NCBI GenBank assembly: GCA_029990175.1
Contig: JARKIP010000049.1
Span: 11,510,001-11,574,000, forward strand
Direction: 5' to 3'
DNA: 64,000 nucleotides
From: Petunia secreta
Taxonomy: Eukaryota; Streptophyta; Magnoliopsida; Solanales; Solanaceae
The notes under the pieces are model-generated. The model saw nothing but the letters and a program-made list of their open reading frames with translations. It searched no databases and was not told the DNA's origin. The translations under genes and the position numbers were made by a program. Positions within the stretch are counted from its first letter, which is position 1; each line of letters begins with the position of its first letter. This document shows positions 55,005-64,000 of the stretch, one piece after another.

Positions 55005-56198
55005 TTAGCGAGGAGCAAGAAAATATGTAAGAGTGTTCACGACATTATCAGTCATCCTGTCCAGCTTGGTTTGAACATCCCTAGACATTGCATCAATGCA
55101 AACCTGAACATCTGTAAAGACATCATCAATTCTGGCATGTACCTGTCTAATAACAGCAACAGAGTCAGTTACAGCAGTGTCTAACTTAAGAGAAAACCTA
55201 CCAACATCCAGTTTAAGTTCATTGATATCTTCGGAGGCCTTTTCACTCTTGAAATGCAGGCTAAGTAGCAGGTCATTTAGATCAGTCATTGCATCTTTAA
55301 GCTTGCCAGAGGGTTCATCAGCAGCATAAGGAGCAGAGGGTTTAGATGGACCAGCATGGTCATCAGCAGGTTTGGGAGATTTAGTTTCCTTGCGAACCCA
55401 GGAACCATTGATGCGAACATACCCCATAGATACAAAAGTGCGAGAATTGTAACATGCAGTCAAGGAACAGGTTTTCCAGGCAGAGATGTCAACTCGATAG
55501 AAATGCAGGATACGAGTGATAATTATTTCGTATGGAAGAGATGCACATTCAGCAACACTTTCAAGCATATACTCAATAATCCAAGCAGCCAAGTCAAGTT
55601 TCTGTTTAGTAACCAAGCAGTAAACAAGTAAGATATCACGTTGTGAGAGGGAACTAACGGAACCAGTCCGGGGAAGCAGAGTAGTACCAACAATGTAAGC
55701 AAGAACACGAATTTCAAAAGAGAGGTCTAAGGGACCAAGTTGGCGCTCAAGAACATCAGACTTGTCACATAAAAATGTTTTGGCTTGTTTAAAGGAAACT
55801 TCAAAATCAGCAGGCCACCAAATTTTAAAGAACTCAGAATAACCAGAAAACTTACATCCCAAAATGCGACACAGAATGGCCTTGATGATTACAATTCTAG
55901 TGTTCAGAATCATTGTCTCACAACCTCTGGAAGAGCAAGGACGAAGATTTGTATAAAAGAGTCTTACCAGATCCTCTGGCATGTCAACAGAGTCAATAGA
56001 AAAGAAATTGGACCAGTCCTGAGCATCAAACCAGGGATTGAGATCGCAATTGAGGGATTCCATTGCATCCAAGTCAACAAGTATTCCATAGGCCAGAGGT
56101 TTATCCTTGATAGCAGGAAGCTTGCTATAAGCAGAGGTGTCCCAGAAGTCCAAAGTTTCGTCTAAATCAACAAGAGAGGTTAAAGATCGACTTTCCAT
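55005..56198 (-). CDS. Plant mobile-type ORF (397 aa) starting in LTR sequence
   Basis: Uninterrupted from ATG at 56198 to the stop at 55005. The first 6 codons lie in sequence shared with the LTR (the LTR elsewhere reads ATG AAC GTC with an early stop). The N-terminal 270 residues (DLVRLFYTNLRPCSS, ILGCKFSGYSEFFKIWWP, RVLAYIVGTTLLPRTG, RILHFYRVDIS) look like the plant transposon-associated domain found in many Solanaceae retroelements. The last 100 residues are a predicted coiled coil with regularly spaced D/V/I. No enzyme motif is visible. The original start codon was probably lost when the 5' LTR was joined to the ORF. Confidence 0.6.
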   Translation of the reverse strand: MESRSLTSLVDLDETLDFWDTSAYSKLPAIKDKPLAYGILVDLDAMESLNCDLNPWFDAQDWSNFFSIDSVDMPEDLVRLFYTNLRPCSSRGCETMILNTRIVIIKAILCRILGCKFSGYSEFFKIWWPADFEVSFKQAKTFLCDKSDVLERQLGPLDLSFEIRVLAYIVGTTLLPRTGSVSSLSQRDILLVYCLVTKQKLDLAAWIIEYMLESVAECASLPYEIIITRILHFYRVDISAWKTCSLTACYNSRTFVSMGYVRINGSWVRKETKSPKPADDHAGPSKPSAPYAADEPSGKLKDAMTDLNDLLLSLHFKSEKASEDINELKLDVGRFSLKLDTAVTDSVAVIRQVHARIDDVFTDVQVCIDAMSRDVQTKLDRMTDNVVNTLTYFLAPR

Positions 56199-56347
56199 AG
56201 CTGACTCTTCTAATCATCAATCGACAATCTTCCTTTCCTTTTAAGATCTTTACAGAGATCCTCCTTGTAAATCCTGCAAATTGCATATTGGACTTAAGTG
56301 TTGTGTACTTTTTGTCATAATCAAAACTTAGAATTTTATTAACTCAA
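56184..56347 (-). repeat. Shortened 5' LTR of the Sirevirus-like element
   Basis: It is a direct repeat of 54492-54654. It starts TGTTGAGTTAATAAAATTC and breaks off at GATCTTTAA, where the 397-codon ORF continues. Confidence 0.7.
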
Positions 56348-58140
56348 CACTTACCAAGTGATCAACTAGACACTTCTTGTTGTCTCTAACGTATCTTGTG
56401 GACACCTAATGATGACATAACAATTAAGGTGTGTTTCACTTAAAATACAACTCGTTAAGGGCCTTTTTAACATTTTTGTTTTCTTATTTTAAATTAAATT
56501 ATATTAAGTTATTCAAGTAGACCTCACCCAACCATTATTGACTCTCACATCTACTCTTTCTTCACCAAAACACCACCGCCACCTACACATTTCCACCGTT
56601 GCCACCATGTAAAAAACACTCTATAGTCACCACTCATTCTTTCCCCAAAAATCTCACCACTAATTTTTAAAAAACCGAGGCTGCCGTCATCGTCTTCTCA
56701 GTACTAATCCATGGCCGCTGCCAAATCTCCCTGTAGTGCTACCAGCAGGCTTGTCCTAAGTCACATCATATTCTAGAAGCTAAACGGTCTACAATAAAAA
56801 TCAAGTCTTTCAAGAATCTATGTTAGGTTTTGGCTTAGTGTAAGATGAGAATATCTCTACCTTGAAGACTTATATAACTAAAAGAAGAGGAGAACGGAAG
56901 CTTCTGGAGAGTTTGTGAATAAATTTAGTCTAATTTACGGTTTTGTTTAGGTATGATTGAAGGATTGATGGAGTCATGAATCCCATTAGAGCTTATTTTC
57001 AAACTCAGCACCTCAACTAAATTTGGGAAAACTGAAGAAATTAGAAACAAAATTAGATTGGTAGCTAATTTTTAATCATTCAACATGATTTATCAGTACA
57101 TAAACCAATGGTGGAGAAAGTTTAGAATGTGCCGGAGAAGATAAGAATGGTGGGCGGGTAAGGACTTTTAATGAAGAAAGAGATGGGTGGGCCAGGGGGT
57201 TGTGGACTGCGTGTGTATTTCAAGGAGAACCAAGAAATTGAACAGGTGTCACCCCCGTTTTGAATTGTATATGGTCGTGGGTGTCACTCACCCATCTGTT
57301 TCTCTTACTGGTTTTGTGGTATTTTGTGTGTATCTGATCTGATTCGCTCATTTTGATGGTCTGGCGGATGAAGAAGAAGGTTGACGGGGTGGGGCCGCTG
57401 GTGGGGCAATAAGTTTTCAAAAAGAAGAAAGAATATTAATTAGGGTCAATTTTTTTAATGAAAAATAATGTGTCACTCTTTGATTTGTTTATTTGACACG
57501 TCAGTAGTAAGTGAGTGTAACTCACGCATTTGACTTGTTGGACCTAGGTGCTCACGAGACATACTGGGGATGACATGAGGTATCTATATGATCATTAGGA
57601 AAGTTGGAATGTTCAAGTGGGAATTGTGTACAACTTCAAGGGGCCATATATGTATTCTGTCAATTGACAAAGTAAACGTATCTTTACAAGGAGCGTACAA
57701 TCCGGACTTACATTAAGTCAAATCTCAAAACTTGAGGCAGCAAATGAGACAATTAAAACACATGAAGGACCAAATCGGACATTTGAAGCAAAACGTTAAG
57801 GCACAATTTAGCAAATCCTACTACTGAATATGGAAGAAATTCCATTTCCATATGGGTCAGGCTTCAGATGGTCGCTCTATTAGGCACACACACTCTTTCT
57901 CATTCTCTCTTACTCTACTGTTCATATTTTTCGCCTGAACTAATTAACTTTTCGTATTTTGTGTTAGCATGTGTTATGTGGTGCCTCAATTACTATACTT
58001 CACTCATAAATCACTTTAATTATGAGTTTGTTAGAAGCAATTAACATGGGAAACCCTCTATTTTTGTTATAAATCCACTAAATATGCATAAACTATCAAT
58101 TCAAAATTCGATAAACAGAAAAACCGATGCTTCAAAACTT
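56348..58140. other. Intergenic, no gene recognised
   Basis: It contains a C-rich patch (56560-56760, CACCACCGCCACC type) and a G-rich patch (57130-57420). The short frame at 57220-57420 has no domain. GTGTCACTC words recur near 57245-57290 and 57470, and a non-autonomous element may be present, but no clear ends were found. Confidence 0.4.
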
Positions 58141-58545
58141 CACTACTAAAAACGGCTTGAATTGCGGTAGACGGGTACCGAGGGACTCCCCTCGGTGAAT
58201 TTTTACCGAGGGACTCCCCTCAGTGAATTTAAGGAAAAAGAAAATGAATATTTCTTTTGTGGCTACCGAGGGACACCCTTCGGTGAAATTAAGGAAAAAA
58301 AGAAAATGAAAAAAGCGTTTATGGCAACTGAGGGAACCGAGGGTACAATTTTTGAAAAAAAATTATAAAAATCAAATAAAGCTTCTGAGGGATGACCCTA
58401 GGAGCTTTATACGAATAAAAGAATGTGAAAAAGCTTCGGAATGCTGTCCCTCGGTGCTTTTTTTGAATACAAAAAAAATTAAAAAAGTGAAAAAAGCTTC
58501 CAAGGGTTGTCCCTCGTATACTTTATGAATAAAGAAATTGAAAAA
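58141..58545 (+). mobile_element. One end of a CACTA (En/Spm) transposon with subterminal repeats
   Basis: It begins CACTACTAAAAACGG, the CACTA-type terminus. It is followed by several copies of ACCGAGGGACTCCCCTCGGT, each nearly a perfect inverted repeat, and then diverged forms (CGAGGGACACCCTTCGGT, TGAGGGATGACCCTAGGA, AAGGGTTGTCCCTCG) spaced about 60-70 bases apart. No matching ...TAGTG end or transposase is found to the right, so it is a truncated or solo end. Confidence 0.7.
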
Positions 58546-59500
58546 AAGTGAATCCACCTCTCCTTTGTCTATTGACCAACTTTTGATTAATATTTTTTTG
58601 CTGGATATTTCTTTTAATATTTTCTTGATTTCTTTGGGTTTAATAGACACAGTTTAGACAACATAGTGAGGTATTCAATAGGTAGCGTACAGTGATCCAA
58701 ATAAAATATTGTGCTAAGTTTGAGAGTCTGTCAATGCATACAGGGTTCAGCAAGATGATCTGCCAAAGGCTAGCTAATTGCATGCTCATAGTGCATCAAC
58801 ATGTGCACAAACTCAATTCAATTAGAAGGCCTTCGAGCCCAGTAACATTTTCAGTTTAAATTACATATAATTGTCTTACAATCATGCATGCCTTGTTATT
58901 TTATTTTATTTATTTGATTTTTTTTAATGGTGTTCGAGCCAGCTAACGCACGTCTTGTCTAAAAATATTAGGGACGGGTCGACAATACTTACTGAGTTTA
59001 GAGAACTGGTTAATTTCTTTTAAGTTTGTATATTAATACTATAGCCTATCACAACAAACGTGTGTGTCTCCTGTGACCTAAATTAGCTATAACAATGAGC
59101 CTTTAATTGGCCAGGAGGTCCCAACTATTTATGTTTTGTTATAAATTTGTCATGTGTTCTACTTCATCAGTAGTACCATGTTACTTGAATGCTCCAGGCA
59201 CCCTGTAGGTGTTCCTTTCAGTAGATATATCATACTTGGTCGTTTTGATAAGTTATACTAATTTGATAGTTGTACTTGAGGATACTATACATGTTTATTT
59301 CTTTCATTAGTCCAATGATACGACCAAGATTTACTTGGTGCATGGTAGCCTAGCCGAGCTCTAGTACCCTACTCAGTTTCGGATCATGACAAAGAGAGTA
59401 TGCTAACTGTAAACTCATGGAATCTTTACCATTACAAAGAAAAAATATGAACCTTCTTATTTTCAGCTAAAAGAATTATAACAATACTAAAATGAGTGAC
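58546..59500. other. Intergenic, no gene recognised
   Basis: Plain A+T-rich sequence. No ORF with a domain and no clear repeat boundary are seen. Confidence 0.45.
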
Positions 59501-60490
59501 AGTGTTAGGATCGTGATCCGGGATAGTACGGCATAATATAAAGCAGCGTTATAGTGAGAATAGATATTGAGAATTGATAATAACGGCAACTAAAACAAAT
59601 AAAGGAGACACAGAATATACGTGGTTATGTCAAAATGACCTATTCCACGGGCGAAGAGGAACAACTTTACTACACCAACGAATACAAATAGAGAGCACAA
59701 AATTAGAGATAAAACTCTAATTAATCCTAAAATACCCAAGATAGAATAACCTCACAATTCACTCACAAAGAGGTTTATACAAGTGTTTTCCAATACACAT
59801 ATCTCTCATACAAGATACTCTCTATTAGAAAAGGTGACAAAAGAAATATTTTTCTCAAATATTGGTGTGTTCCAAAGAGAAGGATGCCTCTGCTTTTATA
59901 GGAGATCATACATGGTCTCCAAGCACAAACTAAAGAAAAAGATAATTGGTCAAAAATCATCCACCACGAAAGTTAACCTTGGGCTCCAAGTATAGTTGCC
60001 AGCCAATTATTTCCAAATAGGCTTATGTAATAAAAATAAAGGCCATATTACAAATCTCCATCTTGGAATTATTCTTTTGATATAACAAACTTACTCTATC
60101 TTCTCCACAACAATTCCAAAACACATATATCACAAATTTGTGAGATTAAAATCAGACATTTCAGATGTCGAAACTGTAGCAGCACCTGTAACAGTAGATA
60201 CCAATAAAATATTCAGATCTGTGTGCCAACATAATCACATGAGCACCATAATAAACTTTTAAAACTCCACCTTCACCTGTGTATTTACACTCAAGAGATT
60301 CTATAGTGCCTAAAGAGATGAGATTTTCCTTCAACTCAGGAACATATCTAACATTAATGAGAGTTCTTACTACACCATTGTGTATTTTGATTCGGACTAT
60401 ACCTTTTCCAATAACTTTACAAAAGGAATTATTACTCATCTGGATAACTCCACCTACAAGTCCTTGTTGAGACACATATGACTCAAACAA
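59500..60490 (-). mobile_element. Fragment of a Ty1/copia element (LTR-like piece and protease region)
   Basis: Bases 59500-60100 look like a copia LTR/leader (GGATCGTGATCCGG; TCAAAATGACCTATTCCACG; AAATCTCCATCTTGGAATTA). Bases 60161-60490 on the minus strand encode the stretch between copia protease and gag-pre-integrase: KVIGKGIVRIKIHNGVVRTL, VRYVPELKENLISLGTI, YTGEGGVLKVYYGA. The protease active-site part and everything after this block are missing. The order of the two pieces shows an internal rearrangement or deletion. Confidence 0.65.
60161..60490 (-). pseudogene. Copia protease/pre-integrase fragment
   Basis: One open frame of 109 residues with the Tnt1-like block order given for the surrounding element. 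It lacks DSGA at the N-terminal side and HxxLxH at the C-terminal side, so it is only a remnant. Confidence 0.7.
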
Positions 60491-60554
60491 TCGAAATCTA
60501 AAGAGGTTTCACATAATTTTTTGTCATATATTTATTTTTATTTTGGCTATAATT

Positions 60555-62940
60555 ATGTCTCAAAGATGTTCAATTGGAACTAGTGGTGGGGGGCGTTCAT
60601 GTGGTCGTCGGAGAAATACAGATAAAGAAATTGATGGTAGTTCTAGCCAGTTCACCCAAATAGATGATTCTCGCTATTATCGTGATGTTAGCGCAAATAA
60701 TATACTTGATCATGAAATGTTAGAAGCATGATACAACTTTCATAACACCCAAGAGGTTAATTTAGAAGATACACCACCTAGTGAATTCCAAGCTAGTCAA
60801 TCTAACGTTCAGTCTGATTTGCCTCATGTAGCTTCTACTAGAGAACCGGCTAAACGTAAGGACAAAACTGAGGTGTAGAAATTTGTGGAAAAGAAAGTTG
60901 CAGAACAGACGGCTGTATGTGTGCTTTGTAAAATGGTTTGGTCTTTTATAACTGGAGGTAATGGTGGAGGGACGGGTAAAATTAGGATGCACTTACAAAA
61001 GAAACATCTTAAAGAATGGGCAATGAGAAAGCATGGTATTTATTTAGGGACAGAACATGGGGGAGTAGCGCATGATCAATCTTCGGGTACCCAGACACAA
61101 ATTAACCAAGTAACAGGAGGGCTTCTTCGTTATGATAAGCAAAAGTATAGGGAAAATATTGCTAAACTGATTGTGGTAGAGGCTTTACCCTTTACTTTTC
61201 CTTCGTGTACTGGTTTTGTTCGTTATATTCAATCTACATATAATCCCTCTTTTCATGATTTTCCAAAACTATTATTAAAATTAATATTATTAAATATAAG
61301 AACGAATATAAAGATTATTTGCGATATTTATTTGATAATTTTGACACTAGAGTATGCCTTACTATGGATATGGGTCGTTCAACTAATAATTGTGATTATA
61401 TTACTGTTGTCGTTCATTGATTAAATCCTGATTGGGTTTTTCAAAAATGTATTATTGTCTATAAAGCAAGTTGTTGAGGAACCACACATGAGAAATTATA
61501 TTTGTAATAAAGTTTCACAATTTGTCGTACGTACTGTTTAATTAACAAAATTTTTAGTATTACGGTAGATAATGCTACAAACAATACAGAAGCACTTATG
61601 AACTTAAGACATATTTTAAACCCCAATTTGAGGAGAGCTTTCATGTTAGATGTGCATGTCATATTTATAATTTAGTAGTAAAAAATGGTCTTAACTTGTT
61701 TAACCACATTATCGAAAAGGTGAAAGTAGCTATTACTTATATTTTTAGAACAAAACAACAAAATAGAAAAGGAGAATGAGAAAGAAAATGTATAGAATTA
61801 GGAATGGAATTTAGGAGAGTCCCAAAGGAAGTTTGTACTAGATGAAACACTTTATATAAAACTTTGAATGTTGCTTATCAATATAGAGTGCCTATTTCAT
61901 AAATGTATAATAAATATTTTATGGAAGCCTATCACCTTAAGGATGACGATTGGAACCTTGTTGCTCATCTCCTTCAGTTTTAGAAAAAATTTATCATGCT
62001 ACTTTAGAATTTTTTAGACAATATTATCCAACTGTTCCTACCATGTTATATTATATCACTGGAATATCGGTGTTATTGAAAGAATATAAGGAATATGAAG
62101 TATATAAAGTGGTTGTAGAAGCTATGATTGAAAAATTTAGAAAATATTTTTTTCCTATTCCTCCTCTTTTTTACATTGCTTATGTGTCGCATCGTGCTTT
62201 TAAACTTAAGTTAACAGAACAACTTGTTAGAGAAATATATGCAAATTTAGAAATTACTCCTTCTGAAATTGAGTCTAATGGACTTCCAAGTGTCGAAAAT
62301 GCGTGTCTTACAGTTTATACAGATACCGTGACTGTTTTTGCAAAGTATAGAGCTTAGGCAGACAGTGCTACACCAACTACACCAATACAATTCACCGGTA
62401 AAGATTCTTCTCAAACGGGCAAAAGGCATGCAGTGATGAGCACTTTTAGCAAACTTGATGAAAGGTTGCTAGAAGAACAGGAAGCTTCAAGAATTGAAAT
62501 TTCTAATTCTTGCAAAAATGGACCGGGATATATTAACAATTCAAGCTTCATCAGTTTTCTCGTAAAGCGCTTTTAGCAAAGGAAGATTACAAATTGGAGA
62601 TCACAGATATTCGTTAAAGGAAGAGTCAATAGAGACATCAGTTTTATTCAGGTATTAAATCAGAGCCGAGCGAAAAAACTTTGGACTGCCAGAAATCGCT
62701 AAGAAAATAGACAAGAAATATCTCGATCAAATTTTAAACGAAGGAACAACCAAAGGGAGTCAAACCGGCAATGATGATGATGATGATGATGAAGAAGAAG
62801 AAGAAGAAGAAGAAGAAGAAGAAGAAGAAGATGATGATGATGATGATGATCCAGAACAACAACCACCAGTTCATAAAGAAAAGCCTACGAGCTACGGCTA
62901 TCCTAAAAAAAATAGCCAATATGTTAAAAATTAGCCAATA
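60555..62940 (+). pseudogene. hAT transposase (zf-BED, RICESLEEPER-like), heavily mutated
   Basis: It opens with MSQRCSIGTSGGG and has stops at once (TGA near 60729, TAG near 60876). A BED zinc finger follows: AVCVLCKMVW with Cx2C, then MHLQKKHLKEW with the two His. Further blocks in different frames are VCLTMDMGRS (first catalytic Asp region), ITVDNATNN (second Asp region), NLVVKNGLNLF, and LEFFRQYYPTVPTMLYY near 62000-62060. The usual C-terminal hAT dimerisation domain is not found. Instead there is an acidic Asp/Glu run at 62772-62850, then PEQQPPVHKEKPTSYGYPKK. It cannot be translated as one protein. Confidence 0.75.
62772..62850 (+). repeat. GAT/GAA trinucleotide microsatellite
   Basis: About 6 GAT, 13 GAA and 7 GAT repeats occur in a row. 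In the frame of the hAT remnant it codes for an Asp-Glu-Asp run. The Met/Lys and Ile/Phe frames on the two strands are artefacts of this repeat. Confidence 0.9.
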
Positions 62941-62950
62941 TGTTGGAGAA

Positions 62951-64000
62951 AAAAAATGTAATTTTCTAAAGTAAGCTTTTGAAATTATAAGTTTGAAAGT
63001 TTGGCTATGTAGTACGTACTTTGCACTACTTATGTTTTAAACAAGCTAGTATCAATAAAATTGCTCCAAGTCTTGGAATTCCATCACAACTCTTGTCTTC
63101 TTATTTTTTTTAATTTATTCTTTGCGCAAAAATACTATAATTAATTTACTAATTGTTAAACTAATTCAAAGTTTGAAAATATAAAATTAATTCAAAGTTT
63201 GAAATTATCAAATTAATTCAAAGTTTGAAGTTTGAACTTATCAAATTAATTCAAGGTTTGATTCTAATTACAAATTTTGAAATTAATTCAAAGTTTGAAA
63301 AAATATTAAAAGTTTTTTTTATTCTAAGTTTAAACTTTGAAATAAAATAAACATTTCAAATATATAAATAAAAAGTTAGTAATAATTTGTTGTTATATTT
63401 TCAAAATTTAAAATTTGAAAAATAGGCAACCCACTATCCAAAATTACAAACAGGAGGCCATATTTTTTTCATGCATAACACACATCCCTAAAATTACAAA
63501 TTTTAGCACTCCTTCATAAAAAAACACCCTAGCTACCAAATCTCCTCCTCTCAGCCCCTGGGCCGCCGGAAGACACCCTCCCCCACCAGTGGTGTCATTA
63601 CTTTTTTGTATTTACTGAATTTATATTGTTTATTGAGTCTATATCATTGCTTTGGACAAGTTTATACACACAAATCTTCTCCCAAAAAATAAATTATACA
63701 TGAATATACATAGATAAATGCATAGCAATGAGTTAAATACAAAAATATACACAAAAAAAATTAAAAATTCATATAAACATCATTAATATACAGATTTATT
63801 CACTCGCATATACATACTTACACAAATTTATACAATTTTATACACGTGTATAAATTTGTATAAAATTGTATAAACTTGCGGCAGGCTGCTATCTCGGGAA
63901 AAGGGTGACATGTCAGGTAAGATTCGGAAATATGAGCCATTTTTTTGGTAATTTTCATCTTTTGCTTGTCTCTTAGTGTAATTCTCCCTAAAAATTATCC
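62951..64000. other. A+T-rich intergenic with short direct repeats
   Basis: The word AATTAATTCAAAGTTTGAA recurs four to five times between 63160 and 63300. ATACACGTGTATAAATTTG near 63840 forms a small palindrome with nearby AAATTTATACAATTTTATAC. No gene is seen. Confidence 0.5.

Larger units (their letters stand above)
53795..56347 (-). mobile_element. Non-autonomous Sirevirus-like copia element with a plant mobile-type ORF
   Basis: On the minus strand both terminal repeats start TGTTGAGTT (56347 and 54654). The 3' LTR runs from 54654 to about 53795; the 5' LTR is cut to about 165 bases (56347-56184) and then joins coding sequence. The 3' LTR is preceded by a Sirevirus-type polypurine tract, AAAAAGGGGGAGAT, and a second one (CCAAGGGGGAGAA) lies near 54930. 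No Gag, RT or integrase is found. The lower LTR limit is approximate. Confidence 0.65.

Noticed and set aside
62734..62974. Poly-Ile/Phe and poly-Met/Lys frames
   Set aside because: They are artefacts of the GAT/GAA microsatellite in other frames.
1..64000. CRISPR arrays, bacterial operons, phage or organelle insertions
   Set aside because: No regularly spaced repeats with unique spacers, no Shine-Dalgarno-led gene strings and no recognisable plastid or mitochondrial genes were seen; all evidence points to plant nuclear DNA.

Overview
This is a eukaryotic nuclear window from a dicot plant, very probably a member of the nightshade family (Solanaceae). The reasons are GT-AG introns, A+T-rich spacers, plant-only gene families, and dense plant retrotransposons and MITEs of types common in Solanaceae. 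Species cannot be set from the sequence. Roughly five host genes sit in about 64 kb, and most of the rest is mobile DNA.

Host genes, left to right: (1) an intact six-exon ECHIDNA/TVP23 gene for a trans-Golgi membrane protein (12015-15066, +); (2) an intact intronless calmodulin-like gene with four EF-hands (16649-17116, +), followed by a tandem half-copy that is a pseudogene (about 17584-17821); (3) two secreted PMEI/invertase-inhibitor-type genes (29788-30324 and 47154-47696, both +), part of a local duplication whose flanking DNA occurs in further copies around 33-34.8 kb and 48.0-48.6 kb; (4) a STIG1/GRI-like cysteine-rich secreted protein (52210-52668, -).

Mobile DNA: 1-6316 is the 5' end of a minus-strand Ogre/Tat-like element with an LTR of about 4.5 kb. 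7063-10042 is the 5' part of a decayed Ty1/copia element. 18424-28889 is a composite made of two inverted, damaged copies of one Ty3/gypsy (Tat-type) family, yet it is flanked by a single 5-bp target duplication. It carries an in-frame gag-integrase fusion, a spliced antisense gene with its own TATA box, and a tRNA-like cloverleaf. 35734-46770 is an 11-kb Mutator-like element of the Ulp1-carrying (KI-MULE/Kaonashi) kind with convergent Ulp1/DUF1985 and transposase pseudogenes. About 53795-56347 is a non-autonomous Sirevirus-like copia element whose 397-codon ORF starts inside LTR sequence. 58141 onward is a CACTA end, 59500-60490 a copia fragment, and 60555-62940 a dead hAT transposase gene. 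Several MITE-like repeats lie between them.

The main message is nested insertion history. The local tandem duplications (calmodulin-like gene, PMEI genes) supply paralogous empty sites inside the same window, so two insertions can be checked directly against DNA that lacks them. The most unusual object is the inverted composite at 18.4-28.9 kb, which looks like one integration of a chimeric cDNA rather than two ordinary insertions. All coordinates, splice sites and alignments were read by eye and no search was run.
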